A stretch of 64,000 nucleotides of DNA from Gordius sp. MW1 (taxonomy: Eukaryota; Nematomorpha; Gordioida; Gordea; Gordiidae): contig OZ038528.1 of the NCBI GenBank assembly GCA_964036665.1, positions 25,469,245 to 25,533,244 on the forward strand, in the 5' to 3' direction. The position numbers were made by a program, and so were the translations under genes. The notes beneath the pieces were generated by a model, which was not told where the DNA came from, ran no database searches, and saw nothing but the letters and a program-made list of their open reading frames with translations. Shown piece after piece: positions 12,389-24,842 of this stretch. The number at the start of each line of letters is the position of its first letter. The stretch's first letter is position 1.

Positions 12389-13627
12389 TCAAGAGAAACG
12401 TCCATTGAGAGAGGTTGGAGGTTGAGAAGAAGAGGTAGAACTAATTTTCTTAGGTCTCAATGCTCTTTCTGAAAGAGGGCCCGTTGATAAGGGGATTGTG
12501 AATATGGGTATGTCCAGCGCCTTAGAAATTTCTAAGCAAACCGAAATTAAGTAGCGAGTTAGGTTCACTACAGCGAACCCGAAAGCTAACCAAAGGGCGA
12601 CCCTCTCATCTAGTACGTGATTGTAGTACTGATTGAGAGCCAAAATGGCTGGGGCTAACAAGATTGAATCGGTGAGTTTAAGTTCACTCTTTGTCATATG
12701 AGCCAGAACGAGAATGTCGGTCAGTTTAGAAACGACTAGACCAAAAGTTAGGACGTACAAGCAAACGTAGCGCTCGAACTGTCCCCTAGATTTGTCGAAA
12801 ATTGCTAGGGCCGCGAAAACTGTTATGGCCAGTGGAAAGGCGGGCGATAATACGCTAGTGCCCGCTATGGTAGATTTATTTTTACCAGCCCCTCCCGTAA
12901 AAACGACGACCAAGTAGGGATAACAAATAGCTACACTTCCCACAATTGTTATGAGGAATATAACATTATCTAGGGTAGGTAAAACGGTACCGTTAGATAA
13001 TGTGAACCTTCGGGTCCATACATCTGTACCGAAAATGGCAGATGTTAAAAGTACTATCATAACTCCAAATTGGGCTTCGGTAACATTGAGTGATGTAAAG
13101 AATAGTCGGCCACTTACATACGTTTGCCAATGTGCAGTGTAAAAGACGAATAAAGCCAAGAGGCACATGGTTAACATGATGTAAGGCTGAGTTCCCATCC
13201 TTGTACATATACAGACTGCGAGTATGGCAAATATTGATGACAGTGAATCACAACCATGATCAAAAAGTTCACCCAATGGAGAAGAACTTCCGGTTCTCCT
13301 AGCTTGTTTACCATCCAAAGCATCTAAAGATTGATATATGAAAAGTCCAAATGCACACAATAAGCAAGCCCAGGCTGGAACATCTTTACGTGCGTCTGGA
13401 CTAAAGTATGCAAGAAGCAAAGTAGTAAAGGCATTAGCAGCTAATCCTAGGACAGTCAATAAATTAGGAGCTACTGTTAATGGGATATAATTAATTTGAT
13501 GATTCCATAAACGTTGCATAACATTTTCAAGTACTGATTGACCTGCTGATGAGTATTTATGCTCCTTAAGCCTTTTAAGTTCCTTAGGTTTCAAGATGGG
13601 TTGAAGATGAAACATTATAGTTAACAA
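12389..13627 (-). CDS. CEPT1: Choline/ethanolamine phosphotransferase (CEPT1-like), 412 aa, intronless
   Basis: A single 412-codon frame, close in length to human CEPT1 (416 aa). It carries the complete CDP-alcohol phosphotransferase signature DG-x2-AR-x8-G-x3-D-x3-D: Asp105, Gly106, Ala109, Arg110, Gly119, Asp123 and Asp127. Family blocks are in order: APNLLTVLGL, CGLFIYQSLDA-like, HWQTYVSG, STIAGTSVLSP and AHMTKSEL. Several hydrophobic helices follow, as expected for an ER/Golgi membrane enzyme that makes phosphatidylcholine and phosphatidylethanolamine from CDP-alcohols and diacylglycerol. The second Met (MFHLQP) is an equally good start. A TTCTTACAG acceptor-like site just upstream of the ATG suggests a 5'UTR intron. 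The specific substrate (choline, ethanolamine or both) cannot be read from the sequence. Confidence 0.9.
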   Translation of the reverse strand: MLTIMFHLQPILKPKELKRLKEHKYSSAGQSVLENVMQRLWNHQINYIPLTVAPNLLTVLGLAANAFTTLLLAYFSPDARKDVPAWACLLCAFGLFIYQSLDALDGKQARRTGSSSPLGELFDHGCDSLSSIFAILAVCICTRMGTQPYIMLTMCLLALFVFYTAHWQTYVSGRLFFTSLNVTEAQFGVMIVLLTSAIFGTDVWTRRFTLSNGTVLPTLDNVIFLITIVGSVAICYPYLVVVFTGGAGKNKSTIAGTSVLSPAFPLAITVFAALAIFDKSRGQFERYVCLYVLTFGLVVSKLTDILVLAHMTKSELKLTDSILLAPAILALNQYYNHVLDERVALWLAFGFAVVNLTRYLISVCLEISKALDIPIFTIPLSTGPLSERALRPKKISSTSSSQPPTSLNGRFS

Positions 13628-16011
13628 TGAATAAATGGTTGTCTGTAAGAAAAAAAATTAATTAATAACTTTTCATACATATAATTAATTAGATTTAAAA
13701 ACAATTAAGGGTAGTGTTAGAGAGAATATATGTAATAATAAGTTTAAATATGTTTCCCAGATATAATTAACCTAGATTCACAAAGGTATAATTGTAATTA
13801 TATAAGCAACACTTTTTAGCTCATTACAATTGAAAGTTTAAATATATAGCTTTATGGTTTTTCAACAATTTTAAAAAATATATCTTTTAATTTATTTTAT
13901 TACAAATTATGTTGAATCATGAATATCCACTTTGATGAAATCATCAGTTGAATATTTGTCGTCTTATGGTCGAAATGCGTTAATTCTTGGTGAGAATATG
14001 GTCATAAATTATAAAATTTTGGGAGCTTTTAATTAATCAGGCTAACTTTTTCTAGTATTTATTGCACAAACTTTTATTTAGTTAATAGTAGTCAATGCTA
14101 AAATTTTATAGATTTTATATGACCTACGAAAGAAATAAAAAAAAATAGTAAATGGTCCAAATGGCTATGCCTTTATATGCACATGATTATGTAAGATATG
14201 TCGAGGGTATTGTCGGGCATTAAGTCAATTTGCATATTTTAAAAGGCTCTTAATTGCAAGGAGATACATAAAATGCATTCAAATGTACTATAGCAAAGCT
14301 AGATAATATTTTGCTTTAGTAAAGTATAAATTTTACATAAGCCATTATAAAAAAGTTAATTTTGCCTTATTTATTGTTAACTTTAGCCTCAATAACCTCT
14401 ATGTCATTTTGATGCAGCAGGTAAACAAGGATTGCCCTAATTTTTTTAAGAAACAATCATATATTTAATCGGACCGTATCAAAACATAGTATTAATAACT
14501 TAGACAACATGGATTACGAAGGAGCTTAACCTAGGACTCAATTTTGTAGCATATAAAATTACAAAAAAAATTTCACTAACTTATTGTATTTATGTTGGAT
14601 GCACGCTTAACCCCCCCCCCCTCTCACTGTAAGATGCCGCGTGCTTGCGCCATCTGCGGTAAGGCAAGCGAGCATTAGGAAGATCTTTGTAGCGTGATCT
14701 CCTCGATACCTATTGTACTCCCCAATTAATCGCGTTTGAGTATTAATCAACCATCATCGCATTTTTTCCTAATACGCGGATATGTCAATTTTTTCACATT
14801 CTTTTTTATAGTAGAACCTCAATTTTTTGTATAAATTTGAGTTTTTATTTTTGGATTAAAATTAATAATGATATTTTAAGGTTTAAATATCGTCACAAAG
14901 TCTTTTTTTAATTTTTGTAACAAAATTAAGTGTAAAAAGAGTATGGCAATATTTTTAAATCCGGTTAAGTCCTAACCCCCTCCACCCGGGTGAGAAAGAG
15001 AATAAAAAGAGGGGGGGCACCCGGGTAGAACGAGGGTAAAAAAGGGGAGGTAAATCGCCCACCCCCCCCCCCGGGTGAGAAAGAGGGGAAAAAAAGAGGG
15101 GGGGGCAAACCAACGGAACAAAAAAGGGAAGGGGGCAAATTTCTTAATTTATTATATATTTTTAATTTTTTACCACCATTTTTAGATTAATATATGATTA
15201 AAAAAATATTAATTAGCATTTATGGATAAATTATTAAAATCAGTATAATTAATTAGCATTATATGCCAGCTGCCAACTATACTAGTAAGCTTTAAATATG
15301 CTAATAACCATGTTTAATTTCAAACAACCCTGCTCGATACCACGGTTTATATCAAGCAACTCTGCTAAATGCCCAGTTAGTTAGTATTTCACTCAACCAG
15401 CAGCCATAGCAACTTTGATCTACCAGTGCTAGTAACCGGGTTATTAAGCGGCATGTGCTCGTTATGCTTATGGCAATGGGTGAGATGTATGCTACTACCA
15501 TAGGCTCATTTAAGCACATTAACACCACTAATAGCAATTAATATAATAAAGACTTAAAGAGGATATTTTTTGTTACATTGTACATAAGATAGCGCGAGCT
15601 AATGTTATTCATTTTAGGAAATGCGCGTATCGCAAAATTGTATCCCGCTACTTCAAAGTATGTTTAAATTTTGTTAGAGTCATGAACATTCCATTTCCGA
15701 TAAAAAGTCAAAATTAAAAAGTCACTTTTTATAAACCTGTATACAGCAGGTTTATATTAAACATCGCTTTAAATGTATTAAATAAATATTTTATTCACAA
15801 GGATAAGTTATAATATGTTTTTATTTAGATCAGTATTTCAGTTGGCAAAGAGGTATAAATATAAAAGATTTTAAAATGTACCTATTAATTTATAAGATTT
15901 AAAAGCTGCTTCATTAACTTAGCAATTTCATACTATAAATGACTTTAGCTGTATTTGTTTTCAATATATAATCAAAATTAACAGAAAACATTTTTAAGTA
16001 TAAACCGACAT
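13628..16011. other. Intergenic, no gene seen
   Basis: About 2.4 kb between the CEPT1-like start and the KLHL10-like stop. It is mostly AT-rich. A low-complexity stretch at about 14590-15135 has long C and G runs and repeated CCCGGGTGAGAAAGAG-like units, reminiscent of the arms of the local MITE families but without clear ends. No coding exon or RNA gene is supported. Confidence 0.5.
14970..15135. repeat. G/C-run low-complexity block with repeated CCCGGGTGAGAAAGAG
   Basis: ACCCGGGTGAGAAAGAG occurs at about 14985 and CCCGGGTGAGAAAGAG at about 15071, each followed by GGGGGGGCA tracts. A related CACCCGGGTAGAACGAG lies between them. This is a small degenerate tandem array of unknown origin. Confidence 0.5.
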
Positions 16012-18272
16012 CTAATCTAATTCGGGATCCTCTTGACATTTTCCAGTCTCGCAAGTTCCCATTTGTCCGTGGTAGGTGTAGTATTTAGCATTTGATAGGC
16101 CATAAGCCACTGTTGCTCCTAAAGCGCTTCTGCGAATATTCATATTGCAACAAGCTGTCCATTCTTTTGCTACACAATCATAGCTTTCTACCAGGCTAAT
16201 TGTAGTATTTCCTAATAGATTTTATATTGATTAAATTCCAATATTGAATATGTGTTTTAGATATAACATGGTAAAGTTATTAATAAATCTTTCAATATAA
16301 GTTTACACCATTAAATCCTCCGATGGCATAAATAAAGCCTTCCATTTGTATCAACATGAAATTACTTCGCGGACAGAGCATATTAGGAATTTCGACCCAT
16401 TCGCTTCTGTCAAAATTATAGTACTCACCTATGTATTTAAAGCATATTATATTAAGCTATAACAAAAAATGATACAATAAGGGCATCTAACAGGCGACCC
16501 TAACGACTCGAACCTCAAACAATTAATGTTTAATATAGGTAAGGGTATACTTAACAATTTCATGGGAACCCCCTTAAAAATGAAATTTTCAATATGCGAG
16601 CCCTTTAGATTATAATTGACAAAATCATTAAACCATTTACATCCCATTGGTAATTACTAATTACCCGTGTTTAATCTGTTAGTTCCATTGAAGCCTCCTA
16701 TCACGTATAACATGCTTTTATAAGATACGCATCTGACACCAGTTCTTGAGCTGAGCATTGGCCGTATTTCAATCCATTTTTGCTGTTCAATGTCAAAATA
16801 TTCGGCTGTATTGGTTATTTCTTCACCATTAAAGCCGCCAACGATAAATATCTTGCCTAAGATACCTTAGAATATACAAATGAAGCTAATATACTATTAA
16901 TGGCCGTAGCGCAAGCATCACTTCTTTGTCGATGCATATTAGTTGGCAGCATGGTCCATTGATTGGTTTCGGGTACGTACCTTTCACCACATGCCAATCT
17001 CTGAATCCCATTATAGCCACCCAGAGCATATATGACGCCAGCCCAAGAAGCTACACTCACATAACATCTCGCCTTATGCATGGGGGCGACCGTTTGCCAT
17101 TCCTCCGTTTCGGGATTATAAGTTTGAACGGTGCTAAAGTAATCGGTTCCATCGTAACCTCCGATGACATAAATCAAGCCTTGCAAGAATATCATACCAT
17201 GATACGCAGGACGGGTGTTGGTGGGACTAGCTGTACATATGAACCAGCGATCAGCTCTGGCATCATAAGTTTCCATAAAGTTCGTAGTATTACCGGTGCT
17301 CCATCCACCCATTGCAAATATAATTTCAAACGGGATTCTAATATGACACATATGTATTTAACCCAAATTATCCATTTTGCTATGTACATATATTATGATA
17401 TAACTATTTAACAAAAAAAATAATCGAGACCTCGGTTTAGCATATGAAAAATTGAAGCCTATATCGTTAACAATTTGATTTTCTGACTCTTTAACATAGG
17501 TTCTGGCATCAAGTAAATATCCTTTCGATATCTCCGAATTCATCGCCTCTATGTAATATTCATTGTTCGCTAATTTATTAACGCAATAGTCAAAAGACAA
17601 TAGGCCTAGCCTGACACATTTAATGAGTTTGACTACGGACTGTCTCCTTTCCTTAGGATCCGCAGAAATCCATTTGACTAATAACTCAAACGTCGTTTCT
17701 TCGTTTCGTATGTTGAGGTAATCATCATTTAATATTTTGGCTAAGTCTTCTTCCGAAAGTTGCAAAAATTCGATACTATGTTTAGCTATTAAAGCAAATT
17801 GTGACAGAACGTATTTACGAATTAAAGTTTCGGTACATGGTAAAGAATAACGCTTCACGATGGAGTAGATTCCCAAAGCATTAGAAGCGTTTATATGGGC
17901 CAACAAAAAATCGCAGCAAAGTTTCAGCAAACCAAATACGTGAAATTCGTCTGAATAGCAGAGCAGTACTTCCAGGTTAGATGCGTTGATATCCAATTTG
18001 TCGTTGTATGCGAAATTGACGAACTGCTCCATTACCATAGATGGTATTGTGTGAAAAATTAATTTAGCAACACACCCTGGTGGTGATAGTGTTTGCTTAT
18101 CCTTAAATAGAGTTTTATAAAAGGGACTAATGGTGGCCATGACAGCTCTATGAACAGGAAATTGGCTGCCATCGTCTGTTTGAAATATGACGTCACAAAA
18201 CTTACCACTCTTTTTAAGGTCGCATATGGATTCACCTATCACTTCTTCTATTCTTATTTCTGGAGACTCCAT
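16012..18272 (-). CDS. KLHL10: KLHL10-like BTB-BACK-Kelch protein (598 aa)
   Basis: Five exons: 17431-18272, 16895-17337, 16665-16856, 16309-16428 and 16012-16211. They make an in-phase 1797-nt CDS (human KLHL10 is 608 aa). The BTB domain starts near residue 22 (FCDVIFQTDDG, FPVHRAVMA) and is followed by a BACK domain (ILNDDYLNIRNEE, WISADPKER). Six Kelch blades begin near residue 285: GGW, GGYDG, GGYNG, then three GGFNG blades. The exon 1/2 junction rebuilds R-IPFEIIFAMGGW, matching the KLHL10 linker (RLPYAILFAIGGW), and AYDARADRW-like and RYVPETNQW blocks also match. KLHL10 proteins are substrate adaptors for CUL3 ubiquitin ligases, testis-specific in mammals; tissue use here is unknown. 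One intron (16857-16894) is only 38 nt. Confidence 0.88.
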
Positions 18273-18953
18273 TGTTTCAGCATATAAATGAGTAACTCAA
18301 AGATAACTAGAAAGAAAGTTATGACGAATCTATGATGTCATGTATTTTTAAATTGGATAGAAAAACTATTATTTAATATTGCTTTATTCGTAACGCCGAA
18401 GATTGTCTTTGAATACTTATTAACTTTTTTAAGAATTAAGCATTTAATTGTTTTTAATCCTCAAAATGCTTTTTAATCCTCAATTTAATCGACTAATATA
18501 AAAAGATTATGTATGTCCTGCATTAATATTATTACTAATATATCTATTTTGACTTGAAAGATGAACTTTTGCTTGTAAAGCCTGCAGTTGTAATGATGTT
18601 TTTTAATTTAAAAAATTACTCTAAATAAAAAGTGGCTGATGATTTTATGAAAAAATTTGTATATATAAACCTTTGAATAATATTAAAAGGTTTTAAATAT
18701 TAATTACAAAAATTTATTTAGTAAAATTTAAAATACAATAATACATTTGAAAAAAGTACTTGATATAAAATATAGCGTATATAAAGCGTGCATAAGTAGG
18801 ACATAGCAATCATTACATGTAATAGAAAAAGATTTATAAATGGTCTACATGATTGTTAAAAATTATAATGAGGCAAGTTTTTTGGTTGTTTGTTCTAGCT
18901 GATGTGTCATATTTTGCGAAAATGGCATACAAAATGTAATATAAAAAAGGAAT
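18273..18953. other. Spacer between the collagen and KLHL10-like genes
   Basis: About 680 bp, AT-rich, between the collagen stop codon and the KLHL10-like start codon on the same strand. It should contain the collagen 3'UTR and the KLHL10-like promoter. I see no distinct motif. Confidence 0.4.
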
Positions 18954-21900
18954 TTATGTTTTGCCACACACGACACATGAGATTTCAGAACCATCTGAGT
19001 AAGTGTTACATGGCAGGGCTCCACATTTGGCTTCAACTACATACAAGGCACTTCCGTCTCCGGTGCTATCACCTTCTGTATGAAAATCCGGCGATTGATC
19101 TACGCATATATACTGTGACCGACAATACTTGTTATTCAAGGCCATTAGATACCCTTGGTATTCCTTCACCATACCTATATGAATTTATAAAGGATATACT
19201 TAGCCTTACTGAAAATAAGATTAAACGATGACCTAATGTGATGAAAAAGCACGGTAATAACGACAGTAAAAAGCTAATGAAAAAAAAATTATTCTATTAA
19301 ATAGAATCATTATGATGAATAACAGAACATAATTAAGATATTATATGCTAAGGTATAATAAATTTATGAGCCGGCATTGATCCATGGTTGAAGATCGTAT
19401 CATCATTAATTAGATTTCATTTTAGATATTATCACCTCATTCTTAGCACTTTCCACTAAACTTCATATATTTTATAAAACTAATGATTATCCTTGTAAAA
19501 TGCGAATAATCCCCAATTTTGACTGCTCTTGTAAGGCTTTAAAAATCGTATGCATCTTATATTGCTGATATTTGATATACTTTTATAGGTATATTATACC
19601 TCCAGGGCATTCTGTAAATCCAGGAATTACGACATGGTGACAAACACTGGCTGTGTAACACACGGAGCAAACGGCTTGCTTTTGCTTCAAAGAACCCTGG
19701 TATACCAAAAATGGACTTGCGTCGTCGTAAACTCTATACTCTGCCCCATATATCTTGGATGCACCTTCACCCGTTGTACCAGTAGAGAAGCCATCTACAA
19801 AACTAGTATAGAAAAACAAGGCTTTTTTATCTATCTTTAAAACCTGTTATGGATGTTATTTATTTGAGAGTTTCATTCTCTTCCATTCAAACTTAAATCT
19901 TACCATATTGCTTTATGAGAAATAAAAAGCAATTTAAATTCAAGGAGAACAAATAAAATAAGTTCATCTATAGTTTAAATTTAGTCTCTAAGCAAAAGTG
20001 ATTTTGATTTATGCATACCAAAAATTTATAAATTGTAATTAAATCTAAGATTGACTTTCGATTTTATATATAAAAAAGTTGATGGGGTCTTTGAAAATTG
20101 GCTTTCAAGAGTCATTGGTTTATTAAATCATGTGCGACATATTTATTTTTTTTATTTATTAGCATTAGTTAATAAATTTGGTATTTTAAAAACGGTATAT
20201 TATTTACTTTTGAAAGTTAGGATTTTCCGGCAAACACAAGTAATTATGGCCGCCACCAGGATAGGAATCGGCATAATGACCCCCTGCGACATAACCGCTA
20301 TATAGGACTTGTGATTTTGAAGAAGTCTGTCCTTCAGCATTCTCAGAGCTGCATGATTTTCGACCCCAATGGACAAACAAGGATCCCCCACACAGTGCTG
20401 AATATAACATACAAAATTGTAGTTCAATGTCGTTTTATAAATATTAAAATATAATAAATAGAACAGAGGGGAAACATTACATATCTTCCTGTTATCGTTG
20501 ACGCATTCGTTCAAGCAAGTTCCCCTCGATCCAGGGTTTCCGGGGATACCATCTTTACCAGGTTGCCCGGGTACACCAGGTTCTCCATCTCTACCAATCG
20601 GTCCAAGATCTCCTTTGGGTCCAATAGGTCCTGGCTTTCCTGGTCCACCAGAATTTCCTCTGACCCCCGGAGTGCCAGGAATCCCTGCTGATCCCGGTCG
20701 ACCATCGTTACCAGGCCTTCCAGCATTGCCAGCTATTGATCCTATAGGACCAACTTCGCCTGGGGGACCCGGTGGCCCATCAAGTCCTTGTTGACCAGGT
20801 ATCCCATCTGTACCGGGTAATCCAGATGACCCTTTGGCACCCTTTGGTCCACTTCCACCTAACGATCCTGGTCTACCATCATTACCAGGCTTACCATCCA
20901 ACCCTGGCAGGCCTTCTCTACCTCTATCACCCGGTTTACCATCTCTCCCATCTCTTCCCAGTTCTCCGTCTGATCCCTAAAGTAAAACACTAATTTATTA
21001 TTTTCTAAATATTCATTTGATTTTTCGTTTAAATAAATGGACCTAAACTATAACAATTACTTGAAGATAATTTTCAACCTTATTATACTTATATGTATCT
21101 TTCGTTTGATCGCGCTTTTACAATAACTAAAAAGTAAATAGACATACTGGCACGCCGTCGTCCCCAGGACGACCATCGGATCCCGGTTTGCCCTCTGGTC
21201 CTGGATGACCATCTCGCCCGAGTTCTCCAGGTATGCCATCTTTGCCAGGATTTCCTGGTTCTCCCGCTGGACCCTGTATTTAAAAAATATATCGCATAAA
21301 AGTTATCATAGGTTTGAAACTTGAGCAAATGATCATACCCTAATTCCAGGGATTCCGGGTTTTCCGTCTACTCCTGGATTTCCTGGACTACCATCTTTAC
21401 CCGAATTACCCGGATTTCCATCTTTTCCTGGAGGACCTTCTTCACCATCAGTTCCAGGTTCGCCATCTTTCCCAGGTAAGCCAGGTAAACCATCTCTACC
21501 TGGATTACCATCTACACCGGGCTTGCCATCGGGTCCGGGGTGTCCAGGCGATCCATCTTGTCCAGGTGTTCCTGCCTCTCCATCGGGTCCAGGTAATCTA
21601 ATATCCGTTCCCGGTGCTCCGTCTTTACCTCGTTTACCCGGTAAACCATCTTTCCCAGGTGCCCCATCTCGTCCCGGTGGACCAGGCCGACCGTCGGGGC
21701 CCTTAAGACCTGGACTACCTCTCAATCCTGGTTCTCCATCTTGACCAGGTTTGCCCGATACTCCATCAGCTCCATCTTTACCCGGCTCTCCGGGTGCCCC
21801 TTGATCCCCATTGTGCCCTGGCTCGCCATCTTTGCCAGGCGTGCCCTAGTTTTTAAATAACATGAATATCAAGGTTAAGAGATATATCTTGTCGTTACTT

Positions 21901-23299
21901 ATTCCAGTTTATCGCAGGAAAGCTTACATATTGCTACATTGTTATTAAATTCAAAAAAACTAAACACTTATTTAAACTTGTCAATGTTAAATGAGGGCTT
22001 ATATACGTTATGCCCATCTCTTCCTGGTTGGCCATCTCTACCTGGGTTACCATCAGGCCCTGGCCTTCCAGGAGATCCAGGATTTCCATCTCTTCCGTCA
22101 TTTCCATTTCTCCCAGGTACTCCTGCTGGTCCCTTTAATGTTTTTAATTAACATTGATTTATATTAAAATCATGTTATTAATAAAAATTTGAAACTTTTG
22201 AAAAATATGCATACTATTTTTCCAGGAGTTCCTGGATTACCCGAGATGCCATCAATGCCGGGAGTTCCCGGACTACCATCATTACCAGAACTTCCAGGTC
22301 TCCCAGGATTACCCGGTGGCCCACTTGGACCGGGTGTTCCGGGCTTACCATTTGGACAACCACAATCTAATTAATCAAGTTTATAATTTTATTTATAGAT
22401 ATATTTCTATTAAAACAATTTAAAAAGTGGCTTTCTTACCAATTTCAACAATGCCACCGGTTTTCGCCAATTCCACTAACAGTTGCTCGAACCTTCCATC
22501 ATCCCTACCAGCCTCAATTTCGCTCGTCCCATGATCATCGGATGGCTTATCGTGATAGTAGGTCCTCTTGCCTCTACGACCAACTTTGTCAGAGGATGGG
22601 ATGTGGAGGAGAGGTGAATCGGCTTGGGGAGCTTCGTTATTGGATAGCATTAGGTGGTTTGGATGGACATCAGGATCATCATTAGCGAATTCGTTGCGAT
22701 AATTTCGGTATGGGGGACCTTGAGGTGGCATAACCGGTTCCATCATCATGAGGTCTATTACTGAATCTCGACCTTCTTCTCTCTTTTTTCTAAGTGGCAT
22801 CGCTGCTCTCCTGTTTCTCCGCAAGCTATTTCTTCGCTTAGATGTTGCTCTCCTACGGATTCTTAAATTTCTTAATAAACGGTTTTCGGAGTTATCCCTT
22901 AAAGCCAGGTGTGGTGTTTTAATTGCGTTGGGTGTTTCTATGACCGTATTTTTCGGCTTCTTCCTCGCAGCTAAAGCTTTTTCCTTCACTTCCTTGGTAT
23001 AAAGTAAGAGATTTATTTCTATAATCTAAGCGAATCATTGGCATATTTACAATCTAATGACAAGTTATTACCTTTAAACGATTTAGTTCGGCTTCCATGT
23101 TTTCTACAACTTTCTGTTTATAGACGAGAGAATTGAGCATGCCTTCTACCAGTTCGCGTTGTTCTGTCCTCAGAAGGGACATTTGACTATAAAACATAGG
23201 CAGGATCACGCAACAGGTAACTAATACGACAAGAAAACATCCCGTGGCAAATAATATTGTAAGTTTAGTATTAGTGGACGAAGATAGCCGGCCTGACAT
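18954..23299 (-). CDS. Transmembrane collagen with short-chain-collagen (spongin-type) C-terminal module, 933 aa
   Basis: Ten exons: 23072-23299, 22440-22992, 22215-22366, 22007-22132, 21339-21845, 21148-21273, 20481-20976, 20208-20397, 19600-19802 and 18954-19174. All phases agree (2802 nt). Residues 1-76 hold a transmembrane helix (about 13-33) and a helical stalk, resembling nematode cuticle-collagen N-termini. Residues 77-260 are basic, with furin-type RxxR sites (RKKR near 144-147, RRGKR near 215-219). A Gly-X-Y rod with small interruptions (for example GTDIRLPG) follows, from about 263 to 720. The C-terminal 200 residues are Cys-rich with blocks [51 protein letters not shown] and CGALPC, the pattern of the sponge short-chain collagen C4-like module. 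Exon lengths of 126 nt in the rod are multiples of 9, typical of collagen. It is probably a shed, trimeric extracellular matrix or cuticle component; function is inferred. Confidence 0.87.
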
Positions 23300-24158
23300 A
23301 TTTTATTCCAAATTTATATAGTTTCACAACCAACTAAAAGATAACATTTTGAAAAAGTGAGAAAAATTGATTTTGAACCTGAGAAAGCTCGGCTTTTATT
23401 ACAGGTGCGGTCCTTATGACCTATTTTTTCAATTTTGGCATGCCTTGTATATATTGTTTCAGTGTGCTAGGTATAATTGTACTGCGTGTGAAGTGCAAAT
23501 ATTTAGAAGTGGTGGGATGCGTTTGATTAAAATATTTGTCCTAAATTACAACATGTCGATGCGGGTACTAGGTCATAGCTTTTGATCACGGTACATTCAC
23601 TTTCAAGCCTAGTGGCATTAGCGATTTGAAAAAAATATTTCTCATTTTCAAGTAATGTACCGATACTATATATGGGTCAATAGGCTAGTCTAAAAAATTT
23701 CCCTTTCAAATTGTCGTATTGGTATACGCTTATTTATTTTTTGAATAAAAGAATACTTCCAGGGCTACAATTTTCTTAACATCTAGTTTACATTTGATTT
23801 TATGGTGTTACGAGAAATAATTATATCAAAACATTAATTTTTAATGTGTATAACCTATGTTTTTTAGCAGTAAAAAAATATGCAATTTGGACATTACAAA
23901 ATAAGGATTCAAGTTGCGTAAACGTGTAATAATCTTAATAATACTCATAAAGCACTCTAATGTTCTTTTTATGAAACTGAGACGTTTCGACAATGTTTTA
24001 GAAAAAAGTCTGAAATACTTGTAAGGAAGGAGATGGGTTCTTGAGCCTTTTAATAATTGGCATCTAAATACGAGATTAATATAACAATGTTTAGCTATAG
24101 TTAGATGATGTATAAAAGAGAAAGGTAGAGTTTTCTAAGGATTTTTATATCAACAATA

Positions 24159-24482
24159 CAGTCGAAACTTCTTAATCGCAAATCGGATTATCGCGAAAAT
24201 CTTTTAATCGCGAAGTTAACCGCCTTTTTTCTTTAAACGATAATATTAACAAAAACATCGTTTATACAAATCGCTTAATAGTTACAATATCGATATTCAC
24301 AAACATTTTCGAGTCCTTAAATCAACCAGATAATTATATAAAATATCGTTTTATTGCGAAGAGTAAGAAATGAATATTTAATATAATGTACACATACTTT
24401 TATTTCTATCGTTTAAACGCGAATTGGTTAATCGCGGATTTTTTTTCAGGCCCAAGGCTTTGCAATTAAATGGTTTTGACTG
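24159..24482. mobile_element. TA-flanked CAGTCRAAAC element (pogo/Tigger-like MITE)
   Basis: Starts CAGTCGAAACTTC after TA and ends GGTTTTGACTG before TA (324 bp). It is colinear with the reverse complement of the 10984-11288 copy across its whole length. No transposase is encoded. Confidence 0.75.
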
Positions 24483-24497
24483 TATATGGCATTTGTT

Positions 24498-24748
24498 CAG
24501 TGGCGTAAATAAGGGGAGGGGTAATATGGGATTCCCCCCCCCCCACTCTTTTTTGATTAATAACTAAATTAAATGGGTTAAAATATTATAGTTTGGTTAC
24601 ATCAAAGACTTAAAGACACTTATAAAAACCTAGAAACTAAATATATACATCTAATTTAATTGATTAAATTTTTAACAAAAGGCGTTGTAAATTTTTTTTT
24701 GCCGGATTTCCCCCCCCCCCCTTTCGTAAAATCCTGGCTACGCGCCTG
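24498..24748. repeat. CAGTGGCGTA MITE, copy 1
   Basis: Begins CAGTGGCGTAAATAAGG and ends CTGGCTACGCGCCTG, with poly-C runs just inside both ends. The second copy at 26256-26486 has the same ends. Termini are related to, but distinct from, the CATGGGCGTAGCC family. Confidence 0.65.
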
Positions 24749-24842
24749 CATTTTTATTGTCATTTTCACATTTTTAAATTAACGCTTAATATCAATCTCT
24801 TAAAAATTTTAAACTTAAGCTCAAACCGACTGTCAGAATTCT

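Noticed and set aside
12951..13208. Open frames on both strands inside the CEPT1-like gene
   Set aside because: Shadows of a well-supported coding frame.
16926..17411. 161-codon plus-strand open frame opposite the KLHL10-like gene
   Set aside because: It is a shadow of the Kelch exon, with no family motif, and the minus strand is clearly coding.
20498..22374. Plus-strand Pro/Gly-rich open frames across the collagen gene (20498-20794, 21523-21744, 21939-22151, 22189-22374)
   Set aside because: They are antisense readings of Gly-X-Y codons. The minus-strand exons have correct splice sites, phases and flanking domains.
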